Source: DASPWV01 sp046727855
GTDB taxonomy: Bacteria; Acidobacteriota; Vicinamibacteria; Vicinamibacterales; UBA2999
Length of the DNA stretch: 48,216 nucleotides
Assembly (NCBI GenBank): GCA_046727855.1
Contig: JBKPDL010000056.1
Span: 1 to 48,216, forward strand
Direction of reading: 5' to 3'
Every line of letters begins with the position of its first letter. The first letter of the stretch is position 1. Positions 7,415 through 14,352 of this stretch are shown piece after piece. Both the position numbers and the translations under genes were made by a program. The notes below the pieces were generated by a model. It had not been told where the DNA came from. It saw only the letters and a program-made list of their open reading frames with translations, and made no database searches.

Positions 7415-9196
7415 ATGGTTCAAGACGAACATAACCCGGCTGTGGAGCCGCAAAGCGCGTCGGCCCCCACGGTCACTCAGCCCAAGGGCCGGCAAACGCA
7501 GAAAACCACATCCCCTTGGGGTCATGCGGATCGGGAAGAAGATCCTCAAGAATATGCCCGCCTACTCGACCTTTACGATAACAGCTTCCGAAATATAGCG
7601 GAAGGTGAAGTCGTCAAGGGCACCGTTCTGAAAGTCACTGAATCGGAAGTTGTTGTCGACGTTGGTTACAAATCAGAGGGCATCATCCCTGTTGACGAGT
7701 TCCTCGACGAAACCGGTCAGGTCACCGTCCAAGCTGGCGACGTCGTAGACGTGCTGCTTGAGCGCACCGAAGATCGAGAGGGCCACATCGTGCTGTCGCG
7801 CGAGAAGGCCGAGAAGATGAAGATTTGGGACGAGGTCGAGCGCGCCTTCGCCGAGAAGAAGGTCGTTATCGGCCGCGTCATCGAGCGCATCAAGGGCGGC
7901 CTCGCGGTTGACATCGGCGTGCGCGCCTTCCTGCCTGGCAGCCAGATCGACGTGCGGCCCGTTCGCAATCTCGACGCCTTGAAGGGGCAGGAGCTCCGCA
8001 TGCGCGTCATCAAAGTCAACAAGAAACGCGGCAATATCGTGCTCTCGCGCAAGGTGCTGCTGGAAGAGGAAAACGCCGAGAAGAAGAAGACCACGCTCGA
8101 AACGCTGGCCGAGGGCAAGGTGCTACGCGGCGTGGTCAAGAACATCACCGACTACGGCGCGTTCATCGATCTCGGCGGCATCGACGGGCTGCTGCACATC
8201 ACCGATATGTCGTGGGGCCGCGTCGGACATCCGGCCGAGCTGTTCAAAGTCAACGACGAGATCGACGTCGTCGTGCTGAAGTACGATGCCGCCACCGAGC
8301 GGGTGTCGCTTGGACACAAACAGCTGATTGCCGATCCATGGACCACTGCGATGGACCGATTTCCGGTTGGTGCGCGTACGTCGGGTAAGGTCGTCAGCCT
8401 CACCGATTACGGCGCGTTCGTGGAGCTCGAGCCCGGTGTCGAGGGCCTCATCCACGTCAGCGAAATGTCGTGGAGCAAGCGCGTCAAGCATCCGTCGAAG
8501 ATTCTCAACGTCGGTGACACCGTGGAAGCCATGGTGCTCGGCGTCGAGTCGGCCGCGCGGCGCATCTCGCTCGGTCTGAAACAAGTTGAGAGCAACCCGT
8601 GGAGCGAGCTGGCCGAGAAGTATCCGGTCGGCACGCGCATCAAGGGCAAGGTTCGCAACCTCACCGAGTTCGGCGCGTTCGTCGAGGTCGAAGAGGACAT
8701 CGACGGGCTCATTCACATTTCGGACATGTCGTGGAGCAAGCGGATCAAGCATCCGAGCGAAGTCCTGAAGAAGGGCGACGTGGTTGAAGCGATGGTGCTG
8801 AGCATCGACGCCGAAAACCAGCGTCTGTCGCTGGGACTCAAGCAGCTTGCGACTGATATCTGGGAAGACTTCTTCTCGCGTCACAAGGTCGGCGACACGA
8901 TCGAAGGCAAGATCGTCCGTCTCACCAACTTCGGCGCGTTCGTCGAACTCGACGAAGGCATCGAAGGGTTGATTCACGTGAGCGAATTCGACGATTCGCA
9001 GGGCGGCGAGAAGATCAATCTCGAGGTCGAAAGATCGTACCCGATGAAGATCATCAAGCTGAGTCCGGCGGAGCGGAAGATTGGGCTCAGCATCCGTGCG
9101 TTGAAGTCGGATGAATATCGCACGGACTGGGAGAGCTACGCATCTACTCAGGGTGACGGTAGTGCCACTCTGGGCGAGCACCTGAAACACAAGTAG
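7415..9196 (+). CDS. rpsA: 30S ribosomal protein S1
   Basis: S1 binds mRNA on the 30S subunit and helps initiation, especially on structured or weak-Shine-Dalgarno messages. The 593-residue protein contains six S1 (OB-fold) repeats beginning near GEVVKGTVLKVTESEVVVDV, KKVVIGRVIERIKGGLAVDI, GKVLRGVVKNITDYGAFIDL, GARTSGKVVSLTDYGAFVEL, GTRIKGKVRNLTEFGAFVEV and GDTIEGKIVRLTNFGAFVEL. Six repeats is the full proteobacterial-type set. A strong AGGAGG is at 7397-7402, 12 bases before the ATG. It follows cmk and precedes an HU/IHF gene, the same order as in E. coli. It probably has its own promoter at 7285-7313. E. coli S1 represses its own translation through leader stem-loops; the palindromes in this leader could play a similar part, which is inference. 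Confidence 0.97.
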   Translation: MVQDEHNPAVEPQSASAPTVTQPKGRQTQKTTSPWGHADREEDPQEYARLLDLYDNSFRNIAEGEVVKGTVLKVTESEVVVDVGYKSEGIIPVDEFLDETGQVTVQAGDVVDVLLERTEDREGHIVLSREKAEKMKIWDEVERAFAEKKVVIGRVIERIKGGLAVDIGVRAFLPGSQIDVRPVRNLDALKGQELRMRVIKVNKKRGNIVLSRKVLLEEENAEKKKTTLETLAEGKVLRGVVKNITDYGAFIDLGGIDGLLHITDMSWGRVGHPAELFKVNDEIDVVVLKYDAATERVSLGHKQLIADPWTTAMDRFPVGARTSGKVVSLTDYGAFVELEPGVEGLIHVSEMSWSKRVKHPSKILNVGDTVEAMVLGVESAARRISLGLKQVESNPWSELAEKYPVGTRIKGKVRNLTEFGAFVEVEEDIDGLIHISDMSWSKRIKHPSEVLKKGDVVEAMVLSIDAENQRLSLGLKQLATDIWEDFFSRHKVGDTIEGKIVRLTNFGAFVELDEGIEGLIHVSEFDDSQGGEKINLEVERSYPMKIIKLSPAERKIGLSIRALKSDEYRTDWESYASTQGDGSATLGEHLKHK

Positions 9197-9197
9197 G

Positions 9198-9341
9198 CGG
9201 ATCGGGCGAGTCGGGCTGGTGAGGCAAGTGAGGATGGTGGGGCTGGTAGGGAAGTTACGCAGATGTGAATCGTATCTGCCACATTCCCGACGCGCCCGAC
9301 CGGCCGCACCAGTCTTACCCGCGCGACCCGCCCTACCAGCC
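9198..9341. repeat. Intergenic inverted-repeat element with GGCTGGTAGGG/CCCTACCAGCC arms
   Basis: The gap between the rpsA stop and the HU gene is filled by a G-rich degenerate half (GGGCTGGTGAGG, GGATGGTGGGG, GGCTGGTAGGG at 9241-9251) followed by a C-rich half (CGCCCGACCGG, CACCAGTC, CCCTACCAGCC at 9331-9341). GCAGAT (9259-9264) and ATCTGC (9274-9279) mark the centre. It is of the same design as the elements at 6400 and 43847 but uses different units. Confidence 0.7.
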
Positions 9342-9352
9342 CAGGACCTGAC

Positions 9353-9694
9353 ATGGATCGCATGACGAAAGCGGAACTCGTCGAAGAGGTCTCCCGCGTC
9401 TCCGACCTCACGAAAAAGCACTCCGAGGTCATCGTCGACACGGTGTTCAAGAGCATCATCGATGCCCTGCACCGCGGCGAGAAGATCGAGCTGCGCGGCT
9501 TTGGCAGTTTTCGTCTGCGCAAGCGCGAGCCGCGCAAAGGGCGGAATCCGAAAACCGGCGACAAGGTCGATGTCCCGCCGAAGCGCGTGCCGTACTTCAA
9601 GCCAGGCAAGGAACTCAAGGACCTGATCAACAAGGAAGCGGAGGAGGCGGAACAGTCGCCAGCTTCGCCGGAACCCGACTCCGCGGCCTCATGA
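9353..9694 (+). CDS. HU/IHF family DNA-binding protein
   Basis: This 113-residue nucleoid protein bends DNA as a dimer. Family features are the N-terminal MTKAELVEEVS helix, then GEKIELRGFGSFRLRKREPRKGRNPKTGD, which holds the beta-arm signature, and VPYFKPGKELKDLIN at the end of the core. A tail of about 18 residues rich in Glu, Ser and Pro extends beyond the usual 95-residue length. MDRMTK gives two possible starts (9353 and 9362); AGGA near 9342 fits either. Its place after cmk-rpsA is that of ihfB in E. coli, and the FGSF and RNPKTG motifs suit either HU or IHF, so I do not assign a subunit name. Confidence 0.93.
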   Translation: MDRMTKAELVEEVSRVSDLTKKHSEVIVDTVFKSIIDALHRGEKIELRGFGSFRLRKREPRKGRNPKTGDKVDVPPKRVPYFKPGKELKDLINKEAEEAEQSPASPEPDSAAS

Positions 9695-9816
9695 AAGTTA
9701 CAAGTTCAAAGTTCAAAGTTCAAAGTTAGTTGTCAGTTCGGAAGTTGCGGAAGTCATGAACTTTGAACTTTCAACTTTCAAACTCACTTTGAACTTTGAA
9801 CTTTGAACTTTGAACT
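9695..9816. repeat. AAGTTCAAAGTTC tandem tract folded against its own complement
   Basis: Starting one base after the HU-gene stop, AAGTTACAAGTTCAAAGTTC repeats run from 9695 to about 9732. A spacer of about 25 bases follows. Then AACTTTGAACTTTCAACTTT and GAACTTTGAACTTTGAACTT repeats run from about 9759 to 9816. The arms are made of a 7-base period (AGTTCAA) and are mutually complementary, so one strand would fold into a long AT-rich hairpin. It ends 14 bases before the next gene's start. The composition (about 35% GC) is far from that of the surrounding genes. Confidence 0.9.
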
Positions 9817-9830
9817 GGTAATTTCGCGCC

Positions 9831-10322
9831 GTGGACCGTCTCTTCTCTCCCTGGCGCCTTTCCTACGTGACCCGCAGCGAAGACGCGACCGACTGCGTGT
9901 TCTGCCGCGCACTGGACAGCGAAGAAGGGCGCAGCCTCGTCGTGTTCAACGGTTCCAGCTGTTACGTCATTCTCAATCTCTATCCCTACAACAGCGGCCA
10001 CCTGATGATCGTGCCGCGGCGGCACGTTGCCACGTTGGCGGCGCTGACGCACGCCGAGCTCGTGGAGCTCGCGGAGCTGACCCGCCGCGCCGAGATGACG
10101 CTCGTCGAAGTGTACTCGCCGCAAGGTATCAATCTTGGAATGAACCTCGGCCGGCCTGCCGGCGCCGGCATCGTCGATCACCTCCACGTGCATCTCGTTC
10201 CGCGCTGGACCGGCGACACCAACTTCATGTCGGTCGTGGGCAAGGTGCGCGTGCTGCCGGAGGAGTTGCCGGTGACCGCGGCTCGGCTGCGGCCGGTCTT
10301 TGAACGCTTGTCGCAGTCATGA
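9831..10322 (+). CDS. HIT family nucleotide hydrolase/phosphorylase
   Basis: This is a 163-residue histidine-triad protein. The triad is DHLHVHLVPRW with His117, His119 and His121. An N-terminal CVFC (Cys22, Cys25) resembles the zinc-binding pair of bacterial HIT proteins. NSGHLMIVPRRHV and NLGMNLGRPAGAG are the other conserved segments. The family cleaves or phosphorolyses dinucleoside polyphosphates such as Ap4A or AMP conjugates; the LFSPWR opening is typical of the Ap4A-phosphorylase-like group. Start is GTG at 9831. The stop overlaps the next gene's ATG (ATGA at 10319-10322), suggesting translational coupling to the acyl-CoA dehydrogenase-like protein. Confidence 0.9.
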   Translation: MDRLFSPWRLSYVTRSEDATDCVFCRALDSEEGRSLVVFNGSSCYVILNLYPYNSGHLMIVPRRHVATLAALTHAELVELAELTRRAEMTLVEVYSPQGINLGMNLGRPAGAGIVDHLHVHLVPRWTGDTNFMSVVGKVRVLPEELPVTAARLRPVFERLSQS

Positions 10323-11044
10323 CTTTTGAGTTCTCCTCCGAACAGCAAGCGATTCAGAAAGAGGCACAAGCGTTTTCGCGCGAACGTTTGCCGCCCATGG
10401 CCGACGTCATTGAGGACACCGCGGCGATTTCGCACGACCTCGTTCGCGAGCTTCAAGCGGTCGCGGCGCGTGCTGGAAATGATGCCGTCGCGCTGGTCAT
10501 CGTGGTCGAGGAACTGGCGACCGCGAGCGCCGCTGCCGCCGCTGCAAGCACGCTGCCGCCGGCGACGAGCGCCGGCGGAGCGATACTGTCGGGACTGCGC
10601 GGGTTTGGTGCGCCCCGCATCGCCGATACGCGCGCGCGTCTCGTGATGGCGGCGGTTGCTCTTGGGATCGGGCGTGCGGCCGTCACCTCGGCACTCGAAA
10701 ACTTGCGTGAGAGTGCGCGGCGTTGCGAAGATCAGGAGAAGCCGCATTGGGCTGTTGCTGACGCAGCCACTGAACTGGCTGCAGCGTCGATGCTCACGCT
10801 GCAAGCGGCACAGACCATGAACCAGGACACGGAATCAGGCGGACATGTCGCGATGGCCAAGCTCGCCGCGACACGCGCGGCGCACCAGGCGGTCGATGTG
10901 GCGTTGCGCGTCGTCGGACCCGACGCACTCGTCAAGGGCACGTTGCTCGAGCGGCTGACGCGCGACGTGCGGGCGGTGTCGCTCATCGCCGGCAGCGAAG
11001 AAGAACTGCGCGCCCTGGCAGCGGAGGCTGTACTGCCGCGCTGA
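10319..11044 (+). CDS. Shortened acyl-CoA dehydrogenase-like protein, probably catalytically inactive
   Basis: The protein has 241 residues against about 380 for the family. The opening MTFEFSSEQQAIQKEAQAFSRERL is the normal N-terminal helix of acyl-CoA dehydrogenases. The C-terminal half (ALGIGRAAVTSALENLRES, then AMAKLAATRAAHQAVDVALRVVGPDAL) is the C-terminal helical domain. The middle beta domain that helps hold FAD and acyl-CoA is missing, and most of the N-terminal helical domain is compressed into Ala-rich sequence. The end, where the family has a catalytic Glu in YEGTS, reads LIAGSEEE. I infer loss of dehydrogenase activity and a structural or binding role. The ATG overlaps the HIT stop. 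A full-length, intact paralogue is at 13130-14296. Confidence 0.75.
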   Translation: MTFEFSSEQQAIQKEAQAFSRERLPPMADVIEDTAAISHDLVRELQAVAARAGNDAVALVIVVEELATASAAAAAASTLPPATSAGGAILSGLRGFGAPRIADTRARLVMAAVALGIGRAAVTSALENLRESARRCEDQEKPHWAVADAATELAAASMLTLQAAQTMNQDTESGGHVAMAKLAATRAAHQAVDVALRVVGPDALVKGTLLERLTRDVRAVSLIAGSEEELRALAAEAVLPR

Positions 11045-11148
11045 GGCGTGAGCGGGGGAACTAGGAACGAAGAACGGGAACGGGGAACGACGAACGACAG
11101 CTTGCCACGCCGAAGCTCGGCCGCTTCGCGGCGAGCGAAGGCGGGATC
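11045..11148. repeat. GGAACG short tandem tract followed by a CTTGCCACGCCGAAGCTCGG hairpin element
   Basis: Two elements fill this gap. 11052-11098 is a degenerate tract of GGAAC/GAACG units (GGGGGAACTAGGAACG, AACGGGAACGGGGAACGACG) with no complementary half. 11101-11145 carries a compact hairpin: GCTCGGCCGC (11115-11124), loop TTC, then GCGGCGAGC to 11136, a 9-bp stem with one bulged G. The hairpin lies just before the weak ribosome-binding region (AAGGCGGG) of the gene at 11149. Confidence 0.7.
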
Positions 11149-11361
11149 ATGGATCAACTCACGCTGACGGTTACAGGGATGTCGTGCGGCGGTTGCGAGA
11201 ACGCCATCCAACGTGCGCTCTCGACGCTCGAGGGTGTCTCCAACGTGTCGGCCTCGCATCGCGACAATCGTGTGACGCTCACCTACGACGCGGCGAAGAT
11301 CGATCGCGCGGCGATCGAGAAGCGCATCGAGAACGCGGGCTACGAGGTACGTGCCGCCTAA
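11149..11361 (+). CDS. Heavy-metal-associated (HMA) domain protein, CopZ-like
   Basis: This is a 70-residue single HMA domain with the metal site GMSCGGCE (Cys14 and Cys17). The ferredoxin-like fold follows through ALSTLEGVSNVSAS, VTLTYDAAKID and IEKRIENAGYEV. Such proteins carry Cu(I) or a similar soft metal to P-type ATPases or regulators. No copper ATPase or CueR-type regulator is visible in the window, so the partner is unknown. The gene overlaps the next one: the GTG at 11351 lies inside its last codons. Confidence 0.93.
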   Translation: MDQLTLTVTGMSCGGCENAIQRALSTLEGVSNVSASHRDNRVTLTYDAAKIDRAAIEKRIENAGYEVRAA

Positions 11362-12409
11362 TCGGGACGACGGGCAGCGCCGCGTCCATCAGATTGGCGC
11401 ATTTCGTGCCGAGCTCGAGGCGCTCAAGGCGGCGGGCGCATTACCGCTCACGTCGACGCAAGAAGCCGAACTTCGGTCCTATCACGACGATCTGCTTCGT
11501 CGCCTGGCCGCCGAGTACGATGTCGATCCCTCAGAACACGCGGCGCAACTTTCGCGCGGCATGCGGCTGCTGTCGTTCTCCGGCGCAGTCGCGCTCACCG
11601 CTGCTGTGTACTCCCTTGTCGAACGCTACTGGGGCTGGCTCGATCTTCCGCAGCAGGCTACGCTCCTCACGGCGTTTCCTTTGATGGCGCTCGTGGGTGT
11701 AGAGCTGTCCGCGCGGCGTGAACGCACGCTGTATGTGGCATCGCTCTTCGCGCTCGTCGCCTACGGCACGTTCTGGCTCGCGGTTGTTGCGCTCAGCTGG
11801 ACCCTGAACATTCCCGCTACGCCGGTGTTTATCTGGGCGGGCGGCGCGTTTGGACTGGCGCTGGCGATCCCTTATGGCTTTCGTGTCGTGCTCGCCGCGG
11901 CTCTCGTCGCGCTTCCCATCGCGATGGCTGGTTCGGTGTTCCAGGCCGCCGGAATTCCGTGGTCGGTAGCGCTTGAACGGTTCGATCTCCTCACGGCGGC
12001 CGCATTTTCCATGCTCGTGCTCGCGATTCCGCTCGGGCGTATCGATGCAGGGTTTCCCGCGGTGACGCGCCTTGTTGCGCTGGCCATGGGCCTCGGTGGC
12101 CTGCTGCTGCTCTCGACCACTGCTGGCGCCAGTCTGATGGCCGTCGACGACCGCATCGTCGAGGGTATGTACCAAGCCGCGATGTTCGTCATGTCGATCG
12201 CCATCCTTGTCCTCGCGATTCGCCGCCGATGGAACGAGACGGTGAATCTCGTTTCAGTGTTTCTCGGGCTGTTTCTGTTGGTCCGCTTCGTCGACTGGTT
12301 CTGGGATCTGTTGCCGCGCTACGTGTTCTTTCTCGGGCTTGCCGTTCTTTCGTTCATCTGGTTGTTCGTCCTGCGGCGCATACGCGGGCGACTCGTAGTG
12401 CCGGCGTGA
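11351..12409 (+). CDS. DUF2157-type multi-pass membrane protein
   Basis: This is a 352-residue protein with a soluble N-terminal ~75 residues containing a helical ELRSYHDDLLRRLAAEYDVD segment. About ten strongly hydrophobic segments follow (for example GAVALTAAVYSLVERY, LLTAFPLMALVGVELSA, LFLLVRFVDWFWDLLP), and the protein ends with the positive RRIRGRLVVPA. This matches DUF2157 membrane proteins. Start is GTG at 11351, overlapping the HMA gene stop. The next gene starts at a GTGA overlap (12406) and belongs to DUF4824; the two families commonly sit together, so they probably form one membrane complex of unknown function. Confidence 0.78.
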   Translation: MPPNRDDGQRRVHQIGAFRAELEALKAAGALPLTSTQEAELRSYHDDLLRRLAAEYDVDPSEHAAQLSRGMRLLSFSGAVALTAAVYSLVERYWGWLDLPQQATLLTAFPLMALVGVELSARRERTLYVASLFALVAYGTFWLAVVALSWTLNIPATPVFIWAGGAFGLALAIPYGFRVVLAAALVALPIAMAGSVFQAAGIPWSVALERFDLLTAAAFSMLVLAIPLGRIDAGFPAVTRLVALAMGLGGLLLLSTTAGASLMAVDDRIVEGMYQAAMFVMSIAILVLAIRRRWNETVNLVSVFLGLFLLVRFVDWFWDLLPRYVFFLGLAVLSFIWLFVLRRIRGRLVVPA

Positions 12410-13119
12410 AGCGCATATTGGTCCCGGGCGTCATCACGCTCGCCGTTGTCGTGAGTCTGCTCGCGCTTGCCGGCCGGAACCGCAGCGATGCGCCCCGCCT
12501 GCGTATCACGCTCGGTGAACGCGAACTGCCGGCATCGGTGCCCACGCCGAGTTCGGGTGACGATCGGGGGGCGCAACTTCGCGTCGCGTTTCAAAACCGG
12601 ACCGATGCGCTCGACGCGCGAAATTGGCTTACTGAGGAACGGCTGCGCGCGCTCGGGTTTGCCCTCGACGTCATGCCCGGCGCACCCGAAGCGATGAGCA
12701 CCTACAATCGCGCCTTGCCGCGGGTCGCGTGGGTGGCCTTTGAGTTCAACGGCAACGCGTGGCGCGAGCTCGAGCGCCGGCGCGCACTCGAATCCAAACC
12801 TGCGCAAGCGCCCGAGCGTCACTTCATGACGACGGCGGGATCTCGGCTCGTCGCGGTGGACGCCAGTTCCGATCTGGAGACGCTGCTCGCGCGGTATCCG
12901 TCCGGACACTTGATCCTGCGCGCGGTGATTGCGCTTGGCTACGTGCCACCATCTCGCAGCGGTCCGTTTGTTTATGGCTGGATTCGCGAGCTGATTCCGC
13001 CCGGGATCACCGTGCCGCGTGAGTTACGTGGTCGATTGACGAGCGGGCACTACGACGTCGATCTCGCACTTGGGCGGCTTGGGATTCCGTATGTGACTGA
13101 CATCCGTGTGCGTCAATGA
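12406..13119 (+). CDS. DUF4824-type membrane-anchored protein
   Basis: The product has 237 residues. A single membrane anchor near the N-terminus (ILVPGVITLAVVVSLLALAG) is followed by a periplasmic domain. Family signs are LRITLGERELPA, NWLTEERLRALGF, ALPRVAWVAFEFNGNAWREL, SRLVAVDASSDLETLLARYP, and PPGITVPRELRGRL near the end, with YDVDLALGRLGIPYVTDIRV. I match this to DUF4824, known as the partner of DUF2157 proteins. The start chosen is the GTG at 12406, whose GTGA overlaps the previous stop; an upstream in-frame extension to 12229 has no homology and lies inside the previous gene. It ends 10 bases from the convergent acyl-CoA dehydrogenase gene. Confidence 0.75.
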   Translation: MKRILVPGVITLAVVVSLLALAGRNRSDAPRLRITLGERELPASVPTPSSGDDRGAQLRVAFQNRTDALDARNWLTEERLRALGFALDVMPGAPEAMSTYNRALPRVAWVAFEFNGNAWRELERRRALESKPAQAPERHFMTTAGSRLVAVDASSDLETLLARYPSGHLILRAVIALGYVPPSRSGPFVYGWIRELIPPGITVPRELRGRLTSGHYDVDLALGRLGIPYVTDIRVRQ

Positions 13120-13129
13120 GTCTGTGGAC

Positions 13130-14296
13130 TCACCCGAGCAGATGCTTGGCAATCGTCATCAACTGCATATTTGACGTACCTTCGTAGATCTGCCCGATCT
13201 TGGCGTCGCGATAGAGCTTTTCGACGGGGTAATCGCGGACGAAGCCGTAGCCGCCATAGAGGTTGACGGCCTGCGACGTCACGCGTTCCGCCACCTCGGA
13301 CGAGAACACCTTACAGATTGCCGCTTCATAAAGAAACGGCTGACCTTGGTCGCGCAGCCGCGCCGCGTTGTAGACAAGAAGCCGCGCCGCTTCGATGTCG
13401 ATCGCCATTCGCGCCAATTGAAACTGCACGCCTTGGAAGTTGGCAATGGGCTTGCCGAACTGTTTTCGTTCCTTCGTGTACTTGATCGTGTGGTCGAGCG
13501 CGCCCTGCGCGAGGCCGATCATCTGAGCTCCGATGCCGATGCGGCCTTCGTTGAGGGTTTCGATGGCGACCTTGTAACCCCGACCGATCTCGCCCAACAC
13601 ATTGTCGCGAGACACGATGCAGTCCTCGAACAGCAGCTCGCAGGTGCTGCTGGCGCGAATTCCCAGCTTGTCTTCTTTCTTGCCGATGACGAATCCTGGC
13701 GTGCCACGCTCGACGATGAATGCCGTGATGCCGCGGTATCCGGCGTCGGGACTGACATTTGCAAAGACCAGGAACACGTCGGCTTCGTTGCCGTTCGTGA
13801 TCCAGAGTTTGCGGCCGCTGAGGCGATAGCCTTCGGCCACCTCGACAGCGCGCGTTTGCAGAGCAAAGGCGTCGCTTCCCGATCCGGCTTCGGACAGGCA
13901 ATAGGCGCCCACGGCGTTGGACGCGAGTCTGGGAAAATAACGCCGTTTGATCTCGTCGTTCCCCCAGCGGCCGAAGGCGTTGAGGACGAGGGTGTTCTGG
14001 ACGTCGACCAGCACGCCGATTGAGGGATCGACGCACGACACGGCTTCGACCGCGAGAACGGCATGAAAAAACGACGCGCCGGCGCCGCCGAACGTTTCCG
14101 GCACCTCGATGCCCATGATGCCGAGGGCGAACAGCTTTTCGATCAGATCGCGCGGGATTTTGGCCTGTTCGTCCATTTCGCGCACGAGCGGGCGAATCTC
14201 GCGATCGGCGAACTCGGAGACGCTGTCACGAAAGATGATTTCGTCTTCGGCGAGGCGGGTGAGGGCTGGCGCGGCATCGAGCGTCGAGTGGGTCAT
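13130..14296 (-). CDS. Acyl-CoA dehydrogenase (short/branched-chain type)
   Basis: This is a full-length, 388-residue flavoprotein that oxidises acyl-CoA to enoyl-CoA and passes electrons to electron-transfer flavoprotein. N-terminal: VSEFADREIRPLVREMDEQ. Middle domain: AYCLSEAGSGSDAFALQTRA and LWITNGNEADVFLVFA. C-terminal: GRIGIGAQMIGLAQGALDHTIKYTKERKQFGKPI. The catalytic Glu372 is in IYEGTSNMQ near the end. The last motif and the chain length suit the short/branched-chain or butyryl-CoA group, which fits the nearby branched-chain aminotransferase and isobutyryl-CoA-type mutase. The start at 14296 (MTHSTL) has an AGGG about 6 bases upstream; a longer form from 14317 is less likely. Divergent from the VWFA gene over a 56-base gap. 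Confidence 0.93.
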   Translation of the reverse strand: MTHSTLDAAPALTRLAEDEIIFRDSVSEFADREIRPLVREMDEQAKIPRDLIEKLFALGIMGIEVPETFGGAGASFFHAVLAVEAVSCVDPSIGVLVDVQNTLVLNAFGRWGNDEIKRRYFPRLASNAVGAYCLSEAGSGSDAFALQTRAVEVAEGYRLSGRKLWITNGNEADVFLVFANVSPDAGYRGITAFIVERGTPGFVIGKKEDKLGIRASSTCELLFEDCIVSRDNVLGEIGRGYKVAIETLNEGRIGIGAQMIGLAQGALDHTIKYTKERKQFGKPIANFQGVQFQLARMAIDIEAARLLVYNAARLRDQGQPFLYEAAICKVFSSEVAERVTSQAVNLYGGYGFVRDYPVEKLYRDAKIGQIYEGTSNMQLMTIAKHLLG

Positions 14297-14352
14297 CGGA
14301 ACCCTGAATGTTATCATCCGAGGTGCAGGCGGGCCACCGCGGAGGACCTCCC

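Noticed and set aside
7285..7415. Ribosomal-protein S1 leader as a known autoregulatory RNA
   Set aside because: The leader has palindromes but I could not match the E. coli-type rpsA leader fold by eye, so I left it as a DNA-level observation.
8123..9472. Open frame of 449 codons opposite rpsA and the HU gene
   Set aside because: A shadow of the repeated S1 domains; its internal repeats simply mirror them, and it runs through the intergenic repeat.
9695..9816. Insertion sequence or MITE
   Set aside because: No clear target-site duplication or transposase; the arms are short tandem repeats rather than a unique terminal inverted repeat. A MITE origin is not excluded but not supported.
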